From: Eubacteriaceae bacterium
Lineage (GTDB): Bacteria; Bacillota; Clostridia; Eubacteriales; Eubacteriaceae
Reading direction: 5' to 3'
DNA: 64,000 nt
Assembly (NCBI GenBank): GCA_030156895.1
Contig: JASGLP010000003.1
Span: 1-64,000, forward strand
Notes under the pieces: model-generated
Databases searched by the model: none
Seen by the model: the letters and a program-made list of their open reading frames with translations, nothing else
Told to the model about the DNA's origin: nothing
In this document: positions 48,375-56,870 of the stretch, piece by piece
How the letters are laid out: each line of letters begins with the position of its first letter
Numbering within the stretch: position 1 is the first letter of the stretch
Position numbers and translations under genes: made by a program

Positions 48375-49205
48375 TCATATCTTCATTTGCATACCGGTTG
48401 AAATCGGCAAAAGCTGATCGCCTAAAATATTTTTAAGACGCTCATAGGCTTCCTGGCCGGTACAATGACCAGTATAGTATTGTATATTCTTTTGTTTTAG
48501 GGCTTTTCCAAGCCCTTCAATCAGACTATTATTTTCTGGTTTATTAAAATCAAGGCCTTTAAGATGAAAGCCGCCAATCACGTGTGTCGGTATCGTATGA
48601 TAAACCGTCTGCAAATGATTCAGCACATTGATCATCCCGCAATGGGCACAGCCTGCCACTAAAATAATTTTCTCCCCATCTTTTATCAGCAAATGCTGTT
48701 CATGGGAAAAATCATCTTTCAGCAGGCCGCTTGCTGTTTCAACAAAAAGGTTCTGATTGGCTGGTGAAAATAATTCTCGTCCCGAAACATCAGAAAACAG
48801 CATCATCCTATTATTAATATGATACTCCTGATCGACAAAGCAGAGGCGTGAATCAGTCAATATTTCGCCCGGCAATCCAATATATTCAAAGTTTTGCCTA
48901 GACCGTTTGGCAAAAAAACCACCTAAGGCTTGGCGTTTCATAAAAATTTCACCCTCTGGATGATCAGATAAGTAATCGATCAAACCGCCACCATGATCAT
49001 AATGGCCATGACTGATTATTACCTGATTTGTATTCTCCAGTGACAGTCCCATCTTGATCGCATTTTTTTTATACAAACAAGTGGCACCCAAATCAAAGAG
49101 CAGTTTATTACCATTGTCTTCAATCAGAAGGCTCAAGCCATGCTCTCCTTCAAGCGCCGGGTCGATCGTAGACGTATTTTCTATCAGGACACTGATTTTA
49201 ATCAT
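48375..49205 (-). CDS. MBL-fold metal-dependent hydrolase (COG1237-like)
   Basis: A 276-aa metallo-beta-lactamase-fold protein with SHGHYDHGGG (HxHxDH), AGCAHCG and GGFHLKG, closest in pattern to COG1237 proteins related to dihydropterin/RFA-P-type hydrolases. The substrate is unknown. Its ATG overlaps the stop of the MinD-ferredoxin ATPase gene (ATGA), placing it last in that operon. Confidence 0.88.
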   Translation of the reverse strand: MIKISVLIENTSTIDPALEGEHGLSLLIEDNGNKLLFDLGATCLYKKNAIKMGLSLENTNQVIISHGHYDHGGGLIDYLSDHPEGEIFMKRQALGGFFAKRSRQNFEYIGLPGEILTDSRLCFVDQEYHINNRMMLFSDVSGRELFSPANQNLFVETASGLLKDDFSHEQHLLIKDGEKIILVAGCAHCGMINVLNHLQTVYHTIPTHVIGGFHLKGLDFNKPENNSLIEGLGKALKQKNIQYYTGHCTGQEAYERLKNILGDQLLPISTGMQMKI

Positions 49206-50071
49206 TTTTTTGCATAGAGCGCTTTTAGCGTCTGATTAAAAACATCGCGAACCGCAAAACCAGCTGAACATTCCATATCAACGACGGTCTTGCCCTCGTT
49301 AACCGCCTGCACCGCACACTGATCATAAGGAATCTGACCCATAAATAAGAGGTCTTCAGCCAGGCAGTAGTCGATAATCTTTTGCGTATTGGTCGGACTG
49401 GTATCGGCCTTATTGACACAAACCACCGTCTTGGTATGAAAAACTCTGGCCGTTTTAACAATTCTTTCCAGATCACTGATCCCGGAAAGTGACGGTTCCG
49501 CTACAATCAGCACCAGGTCTACCCCACTCAGTGAGGCAATTACCGGACAACCAATTCCAGGGGACCCATCAATAATCGCCAGATCAACATTTTCTTTTAA
49601 AGCACCACGCATTTGTTTTTTTACTTCTGTTACCAAAAGGCCGGAGGTTCCACTGCCCATTTTAAGCTTAGCCGTTGAAAAAACCGCTTTTCCGGTATAG
49701 AGAATCAAATCTCCATCAACTCGCGGCTTCATAGTAATGGCATCCGCCGGACAAAAAGCCTGGCAGACCCCGCAGCCTTCGCAAGCATAGGGATCGATCG
49801 AAAAGCCATTTTCTTCGATCACCGAATCAAATCGGCAAAGCGCCTTGCAGGCGCCACATTGAATGCAGACCGTCTGATCAATGACTGCTTTGCCCATACC
49901 ATAAAAGTCGCTTTCCCTTTTGACCCCTACATCTTCCATAATCAGATGAAGATTCGGCGCATCCACGTCGCAATCCGCATAAGCCATGGCATTTGCTAAG
50001 CGGATAAAAGCACTGGCTACGGTTGTTTTTCCGGTTCCACCTTTGCCGCTAAGCACCAGCAATTGTTTCAT
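49202..50071 (-). CDS. MinD-superfamily ATPase with inserted ferredoxin domain (second copy)
   Basis: A 289-aa COG1149-type protein: P-loop LSGKGGTGKTT, then two 4Fe-4S motifs (CIQCGACKALC and CEGCGVCQAFC) inserted at about 60-105, then the MinD core (IDGSPGIGCP). It couples ATP binding to Fe-S chemistry, and the function is uncharacterised. The ATG at 50071 follows AAGGAGG. A longer reading to 50155 lacks homology. It overlaps the paralogue upstream by 23 bp, and the pair probably forms a heterodimer. Confidence 0.9.
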   Translation of the reverse strand: MKQLLVLSGKGGTGKTTVASAFIRLANAMAYADCDVDAPNLHLIMEDVGVKRESDFYGMGKAVIDQTVCIQCGACKALCRFDSVIEENGFSIDPYACEGCGVCQAFCPADAITMKPRVDGDLILYTGKAVFSTAKLKMGSGTSGLLVTEVKKQMRGALKENVDLAIIDGSPGIGCPVIASLSGVDLVLIVAEPSLSGISDLERIVKTARVFHTKTVVCVNKADTSPTNTQKIIDYCLAEDLLFMGQIPYDQCAVQAVNEGKTVVDMECSAGFAVRDVFNQTLKALYAKK

Positions 50072-50906
50072 GATCCATGACCTCCTTGATCTGACGCAAA
50101 AATTGTTCAAATATCTTCTGATAATGGCTGTCTTCTCTGGCGGCAACCTTGCCATTTGAAGTCATTTGACCTAGCTCCCGACTAAAAGGAATTTGTCCCA
50201 GCAGCGGAATTTGGCTGTGCTGGGCAAATTTTTCGATGGGATTATTTTCTTCAAAGCATTTATTGATGATAATCCCATGGGGTTTATGAAAGAGTCTGAC
50301 CAATTCATAAACCATCTGCAGATTATGCAGGCCAAATAAAGTCGGCTCAGCAACCAGAACGCAGTAATCCGCATCCCGGATCGACTCCATAACAATACAG
50401 GCGCTGCCCGGCGGACAGTCAATGACCACGGTATCATCATCTTCTTTAATGTGACTCAGTAAATCCTTAATAATCGGTGTTCCTGAAGCTTCTCCAGTAT
50501 TTAAAAATCCTGAGAAGACTTTGACCTGTTCAGAAACCCCGGCATTTATTTTTCCAATGACTTTGTCTTTTTCGGTCAAAGCTTTATGAGGACAAAGCAT
50601 GATACAGCCGCCGCAGGAGTGACAAATCTCGTCAAAAACAATCAGTTTATTGACAATTGACGCGAGGGCATTGAATTTGCAAAAATCAACACAGGTCCGA
50701 CAGCCGTTGCACAAATCTTCATCGACAAGCGGAATTTTAACTGTTACTTCTTCTGTAACTGGCTCTTGTGGTTTAAAAAAGAGGTGGCCATTGGGCTCCT
50801 CTACATCACAGTCCAGATAAACAGCGTGACCCGCAACAGCAGCAAGATTAACTGAGACAAGGGTTTTCCCCGTCCCCCCTTTACCACTGAGCACAGCTAT
50901 CTTCAC
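50049..50906 (-). CDS. MinD-superfamily ATPase with inserted ferredoxin domain (first copy)
   Basis: A 285-aa paralogue of the next gene: LSGKGGTGKT, ferredoxin insert with CNGCRTCVDFC and CHSCGGCIMLC, then VIDCPPGSACIV. The start is GTG at 50906, whose GTGA overlaps the stop of the BMC-like gene and follows AAGGA. Tight coupling with the genes at 50903, 51204 and 49202 suggests one multi-protein Fe-S or metal-cofactor handling complex. Confidence 0.9.
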   Translation of the reverse strand: MKIAVLSGKGGTGKTLVSVNLAAVAGHAVYLDCDVEEPNGHLFFKPQEPVTEEVTVKIPLVDEDLCNGCRTCVDFCKFNALASIVNKLIVFDEICHSCGGCIMLCPHKALTEKDKVIGKINAGVSEQVKVFSGFLNTGEASGTPIIKDLLSHIKEDDDTVVIDCPPGSACIVMESIRDADYCVLVAEPTLFGLHNLQMVYELVRLFHKPHGIIINKCFEENNPIEKFAQHSQIPLLGQIPFSRELGQMTSNGKVAAREDSHYQKIFEQFLRQIKEVMDHETIAGA

Positions 50907-51202
50907 TTGTTCATCCTTCTTTCGATTGCCGCAAGAGCAGCTTCCACAGCGGTTATATCGCCAAATACACCAAGGGTAGTGATATGTTGGGGACAAAGTC
51001 CGTGAATCTCCACAACGGTTACTTCCGACGTTTTCTCGGCGATATCACTTGCGACAATCACTTCGATCACTGTTCCCTGGCATAAACCAACAGCCGTGTA
51101 CTCATCTTCAAGAATCCGTTCGGCAACTTTTCGGTCGCCCACTTTACGAGAAAGAATCTCTTTGGTGCCGCTGGAAATCCCATTAATCACTTCAATCTTC
51201 AT
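50903..51202 (-). CDS. Small EutS/PduU-like BMC-domain candidate
   Basis: A 99-aa protein. By eye the order of segments resembles the circularly permuted microcompartment shell proteins EutS/PduU: an N-terminal beta strand, AVGLCQGTVIEVIVASDIAEK, then TVVEIHG and a C-terminal LGVFGDITAVEAALAAIE, close to the GDVxAVExAL pattern. No other shell genes are in the window. It sits between NifX and two MinD-ferredoxin ATPases with near-zero spacing. It may be a trimeric or hexameric scaffold, not a compartment shell. The assignment rests on motif reading only. Confidence 0.6.
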   Translation of the reverse strand: MKIEVINGISSGTKEILSRKVGDRKVAERILEDEYTAVGLCQGTVIEVIVASDIAEKTSEVTVVEIHGLCPQHITTLGVFGDITAVEAALAAIERRMNK

Positions 51203-51203
51203 C

Positions 51204-51572
51204 TTAGTTCACCCCATGCCCATGAAAGCCGGGATGAATATTTGTCAACTCTTTCAAGCTGCCATCCTGGTAAGCTTTTATATTATCTTCGATCGAATCA
51301 CTTGTATTTTTAAATAATTTAATATCCGCCTGTTTAAAAACGTCCGCTGCATTTTCACCGCAACGTGGCGTAATCAGCGTTTTTGCGCCAGTGTCGACAA
51401 CAATTTGCGCTGCCTTAATGCCTGCACCACCTTGAGCGCTGGCCGCTTCATTAACTAAAAAACTGCCCTGTTTTTCCTGGGTATCATAAATATAAAAAAA
51501 GGGCGCCCGTCCAAAGGACATACAAACTTCTGAATCCATCGTGTTTTCTTCTACTGGTATTGCAATTTTCAT
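51204..51572 (-). CDS. NifX/NifB-C-like cofactor-binding protein
   Basis: A 122-aa dinitrogenase iron-molybdenum cofactor-binding family protein (MKIAIPVEEN start, SFGRAPFFYIYD, GAGIKAAQIVVDTGAKTLITPRCGENA) ending in HPGFHGHG. The family binds Fe-S or Mo/Fe cofactor fragments. Outside nitrogen fixers its role is unknown. The ATG at 51572 follows GGAG. It resembles the C-terminal domain of the Mrp fusion at 46874. It is second in the operon led by the DUF134 regulator. Confidence 0.88.
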   Translation of the reverse strand: MKIAIPVEENTMDSEVCMSFGRAPFFYIYDTQEKQGSFLVNEAASAQGGAGIKAAQIVVDTGAKTLITPRCGENAADVFKQADIKLFKNTSDSIEDNIKAYQDGSLKELTNIHPGFHGHGVN

Positions 51573-51588
51573 TTTCCGCTCCTTTAGT

Positions 51589-51945
51589 CTATATCGATTG
51601 TCGATGTCTGCGACATCGTCCACAACCAGCTCTTTGATTAGCCGATGTATCATCACACAACTTATAATTGCCACCTTCAATTTTTATGACCGAACCATTC
51701 ACAATGGCATCAGCTATTTTCTTTCTGGCATCATTATAAATCCGCTGTACGGTAGTCCGCGCCACATTCATGCTCTGGGCACATTCTTCCTGCATCAAGC
51801 CTTCATGATCAATCAGGCGAATGGTTTCGTATTCCTCAACAGTCATCACTATCACATCATTTTCAGATCCCCGACTGTTTAAAGGACCAAAAAGGTCGGT
51901 TTCCGGCAAACAGCACACTTTTCTTCTTTTCACTGGTCTTGGCAT
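51589..51945 (-). CDS. DUF134-family regulator
   Basis: A 118-aa protein of the COG1342/DUF134 family: [14 protein letters not shown] start, [35 protein letters not shown] helix-turn-helix, and a Cys-rich tail CGRCRR. In many anaerobes it sits beside NifX-like and MinD-ferredoxin genes and is presumed to control them. The ATG at 51945 follows GAGGTG with 7-nt spacing. It leads the six-gene run 51945-48375. Confidence 0.88.
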   Translation of the reverse strand: MPRPVKRRKVCCLPETDLFGPLNSRGSENDVIVMTVEEYETIRLIDHEGLMQEECAQSMNVARTTVQRIYNDARKKIADAIVNGSVIKIEGGNYKLCDDTSANQRAGCGRCRRHRQSI

Positions 51946-52018
51946 AATCATTCACCTCATTTTCTGTTTACCAACACTTATATTATACGCCATTATAAAC
52001 ATATGTCAATAATATTTC

Positions 52019-52702
52019 CTAAACTTTTTCAAATCCATCACAAAAGTTTTCCTTGATGTGCTTCGCATCGCAAAAAGGTTTGTTAGTCGATTTTCCGCAC
52101 CGACATAGCGTCAGTCGTTCTCTGATTTCATAGCTTTTTCCGGAAGCCGAAATAATTTCGATCCGCCCTTTGACAAAAATCCCCGCACTGACCATTTTTT
52201 CGGGATCCTGAAGGATGATAATCTCAGCTTCCCCCTGATCCTCATAGTCCCGACCATTTTTATCAGCCGCCACCAGTCGACCGGCAGGACATTCAACCGC
52301 CGCCCGAATCGCCTCGCTCTTTAAAAAGGCATCATCGGATTTTTTTACCAGTTCCCAGGCACTGCCACTTTTGCGGTGGCAAAAGCGAGCCAGGGCGCAG
52401 CGGTGGTCATCCATTAAAATTAGATCTGGCCCCTCCAGCTTGTCGGCGCGATCAGCAAAAGCATCCATGCTGGCCGTTTCCTGACCGTCAAAGGCACAAT
52501 CACTGTGTTGGCCATCACAAAAAGGCGGATTTTTCGAGTGTCCGCAACGACACAATGAATACTTTTCTCTTTGCGGCAAGGCTCTGCCCTCTTCAAGCAC
52601 ATAGCCCCCATCCTTTTTTCTGATTATTTTCTCACTGAGTCGAATCCCGCCTTGAACCAGATAGGGACCATCGACCAGGATTATTATTTTTTCATTACCC
52701 AT
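52019..52702 (-). CDS. CDGSH iron-sulfur protein with divergent 4Fe-4S domain
   Basis: A 227-aa protein with two CDGSH-type sites (CRCGHSKNPPFCDGQH at about 51-66 and CRCGKSTNKPFCDAKH near the C terminus), each a 3Cys-1His 2Fe-2S binding motif. Between them is a Fer4_19-like segment (HRCALARFC..VECPAG). These proteins carry redox-active or transferable clusters. It is 74 bp from the DUF134 gene and may be part of the same regulon. The ATG follows AGGAG. Confidence 0.9.
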   Translation of the reverse strand: MGNEKIIILVDGPYLVQGGIRLSEKIIRKKDGGYVLEEGRALPQREKYSLCRCGHSKNPPFCDGQHSDCAFDGQETASMDAFADRADKLEGPDLILMDDHRCALARFCHRKSGSAWELVKKSDDAFLKSEAIRAAVECPAGRLVAADKNGRDYEDQGEAEIIILQDPEKMVSAGIFVKGRIEIISASGKSYEIRERLTLCRCGKSTNKPFCDAKHIKENFCDGFEKV

Positions 52703-52911
52703 ACTTTCTCATCTCCTGCTGAATTGCTTCTATTTTATCAGTTCTTGTATGATATTTCATTACTCAATTCCAATAAAATAAGTCATAATTTATTATTTTC
52801 ACCATTCCTACAACAATTTTTGATTAATGCCTTTGCCAAAACCACCAAGCCAATTCTTTATTTCATCCTGATTTAATGATAAAAAGTCCTTCATACTTTC
52901 TTTTCTAGCAT

Positions 52912-52961
52912 AAAAAAGCAGTTTCTCAAGCTCCTTAACCAGGAATTGAAAAACTGCTTTT
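52912..52961 (-). terminator. Terminator of the encapsulin operon
   Basis: AAAAGCAGTTT.TCAA against TTGA.AAACTGCTTTT, 16-bp stem with one mismatch, 20 bp past the encapsulin stop, T-run on the minus strand. Confidence 0.85.
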
Positions 52962-52981
52962 ACTATGTTTTTAAATTTTAT

Positions 52982-53770
52982 TTAAAGTGTGTAAGAAATA
53001 ATAATGTTGTCATCAAGAATCCGGAAGGTGAAGCTTTCAGTTATAAATAAATTGATACTTTCGCCATCGTAGGATTCAAATCCGATTGCAAAATCCTGAC
53101 CAATTGTTAATTCAATATTACTGTTATCATAAGGAATCAGGAATGCCCCATCCAAAATCGTACTCAAGAGAATTTTTCCGCCAATCAGCGATTCTATTCT
53201 TTTAATCAACGGATAGCCCTGAGAGCCTTTATTCAAACGATTATAGACTTCCTGACCGACTATTAAAACAAACGGTTCAGCTTCAAATTTTTCTTTCAAA
53301 ACAATAACTCCCTTGGAAATAGCTTCCATTATTTCCGAATCTTTTTTTCCAAAAGGAATTTTTTCATTAGCAACTGCACCATCTAAACCGACAATCGAAC
53401 CCGGATCATAGCCATGATAAACCGCTTGCTCTTCAAATTCCGCAATTTTTTTTACTGCTTCTTCAAGATTTGATAAATCGATATCTTTTGCGCCACGCGT
53501 TAGATTATCCATTTCCCAGCGATTCAAACTAAAAGATACCCGAACCTCTGTTAATGGTTTAACCGAAAATACACCAGTTTTTATAAAATCATCTGTATCT
53601 TCTGTCAGATTCAGACGGCCTTCAGAAACACTGGTAAAATCCAAACCTTTCGGGCCTTCAACTTTAACTGCTTTTCTTGCCGTTAGCCGACTCTTTAATA
53701 CTTCTTCTGCTCGACCATCAATTTCACTCCAAGCTAATTGAGTTAAGGGTGCCATTTCTCTTTTTAACAT
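52982..53770 (-). CDS. Encapsulin shell protein (family 1)
   Basis: A 262-aa HK97-fold nanocompartment shell protein, formerly linocin M18-like. It shows the N-terminal LAPL-type start MAPLTQLAWSEIDGRAEEV, VEGPKGLDFTSVSEGR, LNRWEMDNLTRG and the C-terminal FTFRILDD. It self-assembles into a 60-mer (T=1) or larger cage. It follows its ferritin cargo gene by 20 bp, and AGGAGG precedes the ATG. The operon probably stores iron or protects against oxidative stress. Confidence 0.94.
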   Translation of the reverse strand: MLKREMAPLTQLAWSEIDGRAEEVLKSRLTARKAVKVEGPKGLDFTSVSEGRLNLTEDTDDFIKTGVFSVKPLTEVRVSFSLNRWEMDNLTRGAKDIDLSNLEEAVKKIAEFEEQAVYHGYDPGSIVGLDGAVANEKIPFGKKDSEIMEAISKGVIVLKEKFEAEPFVLIVGQEVYNRLNKGSQGYPLIKRIESLIGGKILLSTILDGAFLIPYDNSNIELTIGQDFAIGFESYDGESINLFITESFTFRILDDNIIISYTL

Positions 53771-53790
53771 ATTTTTCCTCCTATTCGATA

Positions 53791-54132
53791 CTATTTTAAA
53801 TCTCCAATGGAAAGACCCGATAGCTGTTGCGAATCTGAATCTCCTGCCTCTTCTGCTTCCAGAATCGACCCTTCTACAAAAAGATAGGTTCGCAGCTCAT
53901 CATCCCATTTATCCATATTGCGTCTAAGCCATTCTATCGTCATGCAGGCATGTTCAATTTCCTCATCACGATTATGCGCCATTATTCCTTTTAGTTCCGG
54001 ATCATTAGTTGCTGCAACACGTTGATTGTACCAATCAACAGCCTCAAGTTCTTCTTTTAAACTGTTAATTGCCCGTGTGATATTCATTGTCATTTCATCC
54101 AACTTCTCGACAGGTTCATGATATTGCGCCAT
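53791..54132 (-). CDS. Encapsulated ferritin-like protein
   Basis: A 113-aa two-helix EncFtn with metal-binding residues in KEELEAVDWYNQR (first helix) and HNRDEEIEHA (second helix). The disordered tail ends LSGLSIGDLK, the classical encapsulin cargo-loading peptide. EncFtn oxidises Fe(II) and delivers Fe(III) into the shell. AAGGAGG lies 7 nt before the ATG. It is the first gene of the operon. The 393-bp region upstream (54133-54525) is AT-rich. I found no confident promoter in it. Confidence 0.94.
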   Translation of the reverse strand: MAQYHEPVEKLDEMTMNITRAINSLKEELEAVDWYNQRVAATNDPELKGIMAHNRDEEIEHACMTIEWLRRNMDKWDDELRTYLFVEGSILEAEEAGDSDSQQLSGLSIGDLK

Positions 54133-54335
54133 AAAAAATCCTCCTTGTTTTTCAGTAAATACTTAGTTAAATCATACCCAATTAAGAATTAAAAGGCTAC
54201 AAAATGTTATACAGATAAAACAATTTTATTTTTCATTAATCTTACTTATTAAATATAGTTGTCGTCGAACTTCAATAGTTTATTTACAGCAATATAATTT
54301 ATCTAATCGAAACCGTTGTTTTTTTAGCTTACCAA

Positions 54336-54470
54336 TCAAGCAATATCATATTCTGCCACATGTGTCACCTTACAAGTAGCTTCATCCGTGTTTTTAGCCA
54401 TCTAATCCAAAAACATCCTACAATGCTCACGCAAACTCAACACAAGATGTATCAACGTCTCTGACCTACC
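54336..54470 (-). pseudogene. Possible decayed coding remnant
   Basis: On the minus strand one frame reads GRSETLIHLVLSLREHCR then, after one stop, MAKNTDEATCKVTHVAEYDIA and a second stop. Composition is protein-like and both parts share one frame, so it may be the relic of a gene cut by nonsense mutation. I recognise no family. Confidence 0.3.
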
Positions 54471-54473
54471 CTT

Positions 54474-54525
54474 ACGTAAAAAGAACACAAAAACAAATAG
54501 ACTTGTTTTTGCGTTCTTTTTACGT
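54474..54525. terminator. Bidirectional terminator after the cupin gene
   Basis: ACGTAAAAAGAAC..CAAAAACAA against TTGTTTTTG..GTTCTTTTTACGT, over 20 paired bases with a small loop, directly abutting the cupin stop. Confidence 0.88.
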
Positions 54526-54834
54526 TCATACTCCTGTGTAAAAAACACATAACCAGATACAGGGCGGCTTACTTGACGTATATACCACCCGATGTTTTTC
54601 GTGGGCTTTAATTTCCCGAAAGTCGCCTTTATGCATACTTTCTATCCGCCCACCATCAAACTCCAGATCCGCTTCCCCTTCAATCAAAAAAACCAGCTCA
54701 TTTTCATCCTGATCGTACCAGTCGCCGGTTTGTCCGGTGCTGATAATCCGCTCAACTCTAATTTTTTCATCTTTAAACAAAACATCTATAAGCTCTTCCT
54801 TTAAAGGCAAGTCCGGCAATTCATACAGATTCAT
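54526..54834 (-). CDS. Small cupin protein
   Basis: A 102-aa single-domain cupin: residues about 40-95 hold the two barrel motifs (WYDQDENELVFLIEGEADLEFDGG and KGDFREIKAHEKHRV). The metal ligands appear incomplete, since a clear HxH is missing, though a late H-x-H-like EKHRV remains. Function unknown. It could bind a small ligand. ATGA overlaps the EAL-GGDEF gene stop and GGAG lies 5 nt upstream, so the two are co-translated. Confidence 0.82.
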   Translation of the reverse strand: MNLYELPDLPLKEELIDVLFKDEKIRVERIISTGQTGDWYDQDENELVFLIEGEADLEFDGGRIESMHKGDFREIKAHEKHRVVYTSSKPPCIWLCVFYTGV

Positions 54835-56627
54835 TCGCGCTCCAGATCCGATCCCCGGACTTTCAGACAATACTGACTGCCCGTTCTTTTTTTACAAATT
54901 TTTTTTACTTTGGCCGCAGCCTCGCTCAGTTCATAAATATTTTTATACAAAACGGTTCGAACACCGGCAATGGATACGGACAGCAAGGGAAAGGCCTCTT
55001 CTTCTTCGTGGCGATTTCTGGCCAAAATAAAACCTTTGCTAATATCCTCTTCGCGGTAAAAACTTCTAACTGACAGATCAAAAGCTCTGATAATTTCGCG
55101 ACACCGCAGTTCCGCCTGGTTCCAGGGTACCACCGCAACAAAATCATCACCGCCAATATGGCCGATAAAAGTATCTGCCAATTCTCTTCGCAGCAGTATA
55201 CTGAATTCTTTTAAAACGATATCGCCTTTTTCAAAACCATACACATCATTATAAACCTTAAAATTATCCAGGTCAAAATATAAAACAGTCATATCCTCGC
55301 CATTTTTTATCAGACTGTTGAGTTTTTCCTCAATCATCAGGTTACCGGGCAGTTCTGACAAAGGGTTGAGATGCTTGGCATAAACAAACTCCATTTCAAT
55401 CAATTTTTCCATTAAATCCTTAACCGTTACAACCCCATAGTAACGGTTACGGTTGGTCACAACCACAAAATCATAGATTTTATCCGGTTCACGCTCCATC
55501 GCAATTTTCCCGGTTTGATCGATGGCCGACTGGTAATCGACCATTATAAATTCTCTATCCATAATTTTACTGATCGGCTTATTGGCAAAAAGCGTATAGC
55601 CAAACTGGCCGCTGATTTTCCGGTGCAAATCATTTCTGGTGATGACTCCAATCGGAACTGATTTTGTTACAATGCAATAACCAGAGCTCTCAGGTTCCTC
55701 TTTAAACATCTCGTAAACATCTGACACCAGCAGATCTGGCGAAATAGCCTTAACCATCCGGCAAATATCATCAACCTTGATCTGCTGACGCAGTTCCTGC
55801 CGGGAGCTGTTCTTTTTATCATTTTCATTTTTAATCTGTTCAATGATATATGGTTCAATGGCTAGAATCTGCGGATTTGGACGCTGAATCAAATAGCCCT
55901 GACCATACTCCACGCCAATTTCAATCAGCACTTCCAGTTCTTCTTCCGTTTCAATCCCCTCCGCAATCAGTGAAGTACCAGTAAAGCGGGCAAATTCGTT
56001 GAGTGAACGAATCAGCGACTGCTTGGTCATGTCCTTATCCACATTGCGAACCAGCTTCATATCCAGTTTAATATAATTAGGATGGATGTCCGAAATCAGA
56101 TTAAGACCCGAATAGCCGGCACCGGCATCATCAATGGCAATCCGATAATCCTGTTCCTTATAATGACTGATAATTTTAACAAAATCTGAAATGTTATCAA
56201 TGGCTTCCCGCTCGGTAATTTCAAAAATAATCTGCTTGGGATCAATGGCAAAGCGATTCAGGGATTCTCTGGTAAATCCCTTTCTGAATTCATCATCTTT
56301 CATAATATTGGGATTAACATTAAGAAAAAGCCGGCTCTTAATTTTCTGCTTCATCGCCGATTCCAGGGCCTTCGTCCGACATAAATACTCCAATTCCCAA
56401 ACCTTGCCAAAATTCTGGGCACTGTCAAAAAGTCTCTCCGGCGACTGCATATCCGTCAGTTCAGGACCGCGACTCAAAGCTTCATAGCCAAAAACCTTAC
56501 CATTTTTTAAAGAGATAATCGGCTGAAAAACCGTTTCGATCCGTTTATCCTTTAACACTCTCAAAAACAATTCTTCTTCAGCTCTTTTTTGCGGCTTATC
56601 CATTTCAAAACTAAATACCTTTTTCAA
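54831..56627 (-). CDS. EAL-CBS-GGDEF c-di-GMP enzyme
   Basis: A 598-aa protein with an EAL phosphodiesterase domain first (about 20-260; EALSRG, NVNP, EITERE, DDAGAGYSG, KLD, AEGIE all present, so active), two CBS motifs (about 285-415) and a GGDEF domain (about 420-590) with GGDDF. CBS pairs commonly sense adenosyl nucleotides, which may tune the balance of synthesis and breakdown. The start is taken as TTG 7 nt after GGAG. An ATG five codons earlier is open, but the GGAG lies inside that extension. Confidence 0.9.
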   Translation of the reverse strand: MKKVFSFEMDKPQKRAEEELFLRVLKDKRIETVFQPIISLKNGKVFGYEALSRGPELTDMQSPERLFDSAQNFGKVWELEYLCRTKALESAMKQKIKSRLFLNVNPNIMKDDEFRKGFTRESLNRFAIDPKQIIFEITEREAIDNISDFVKIISHYKEQDYRIAIDDAGAGYSGLNLISDIHPNYIKLDMKLVRNVDKDMTKQSLIRSLNEFARFTGTSLIAEGIETEEELEVLIEIGVEYGQGYLIQRPNPQILAIEPYIIEQIKNENDKKNSSRQELRQQIKVDDICRMVKAISPDLLVSDVYEMFKEEPESSGYCIVTKSVPIGVITRNDLHRKISGQFGYTLFANKPISKIMDREFIMVDYQSAIDQTGKIAMEREPDKIYDFVVVTNRNRYYGVVTVKDLMEKLIEMEFVYAKHLNPLSELPGNLMIEEKLNSLIKNGEDMTVLYFDLDNFKVYNDVYGFEKGDIVLKEFSILLRRELADTFIGHIGGDDFVAVVPWNQAELRCREIIRAFDLSVRSFYREEDISKGFILARNRHEEEEAFPLLSVSIAGVRTVLYKNIYELSEAAAKVKKICKKRTGSQYCLKVRGSDLERE

Positions 56628-56870
56628 AGCACCTCTCCTCATATGATCCCCTAACTATTATACGATCTTCACAATATTTTACTATTATTTTATGCTCGCT
56701 TAATCTCTTAACTGTAATATTATAAGTGAGTTACCGTAAATCTACCGTTCAGCTTATGTAAATATTCTGTAAAATAAATTCATTTCAAAATCTTTAATCA
56801 GCCGTTTAAAAACGATGCGTTTAAGGTATAATAAAAATAATATCAAAATTCGAAAGCATGGAGGTATCTT

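Noticed and set aside
50072-50155. 28-residue extension of the second MinD-ferredoxin ATPase
   Set aside because: It lacks similarity to the family start, while AAGGAGG fixes the ATG at 50071.
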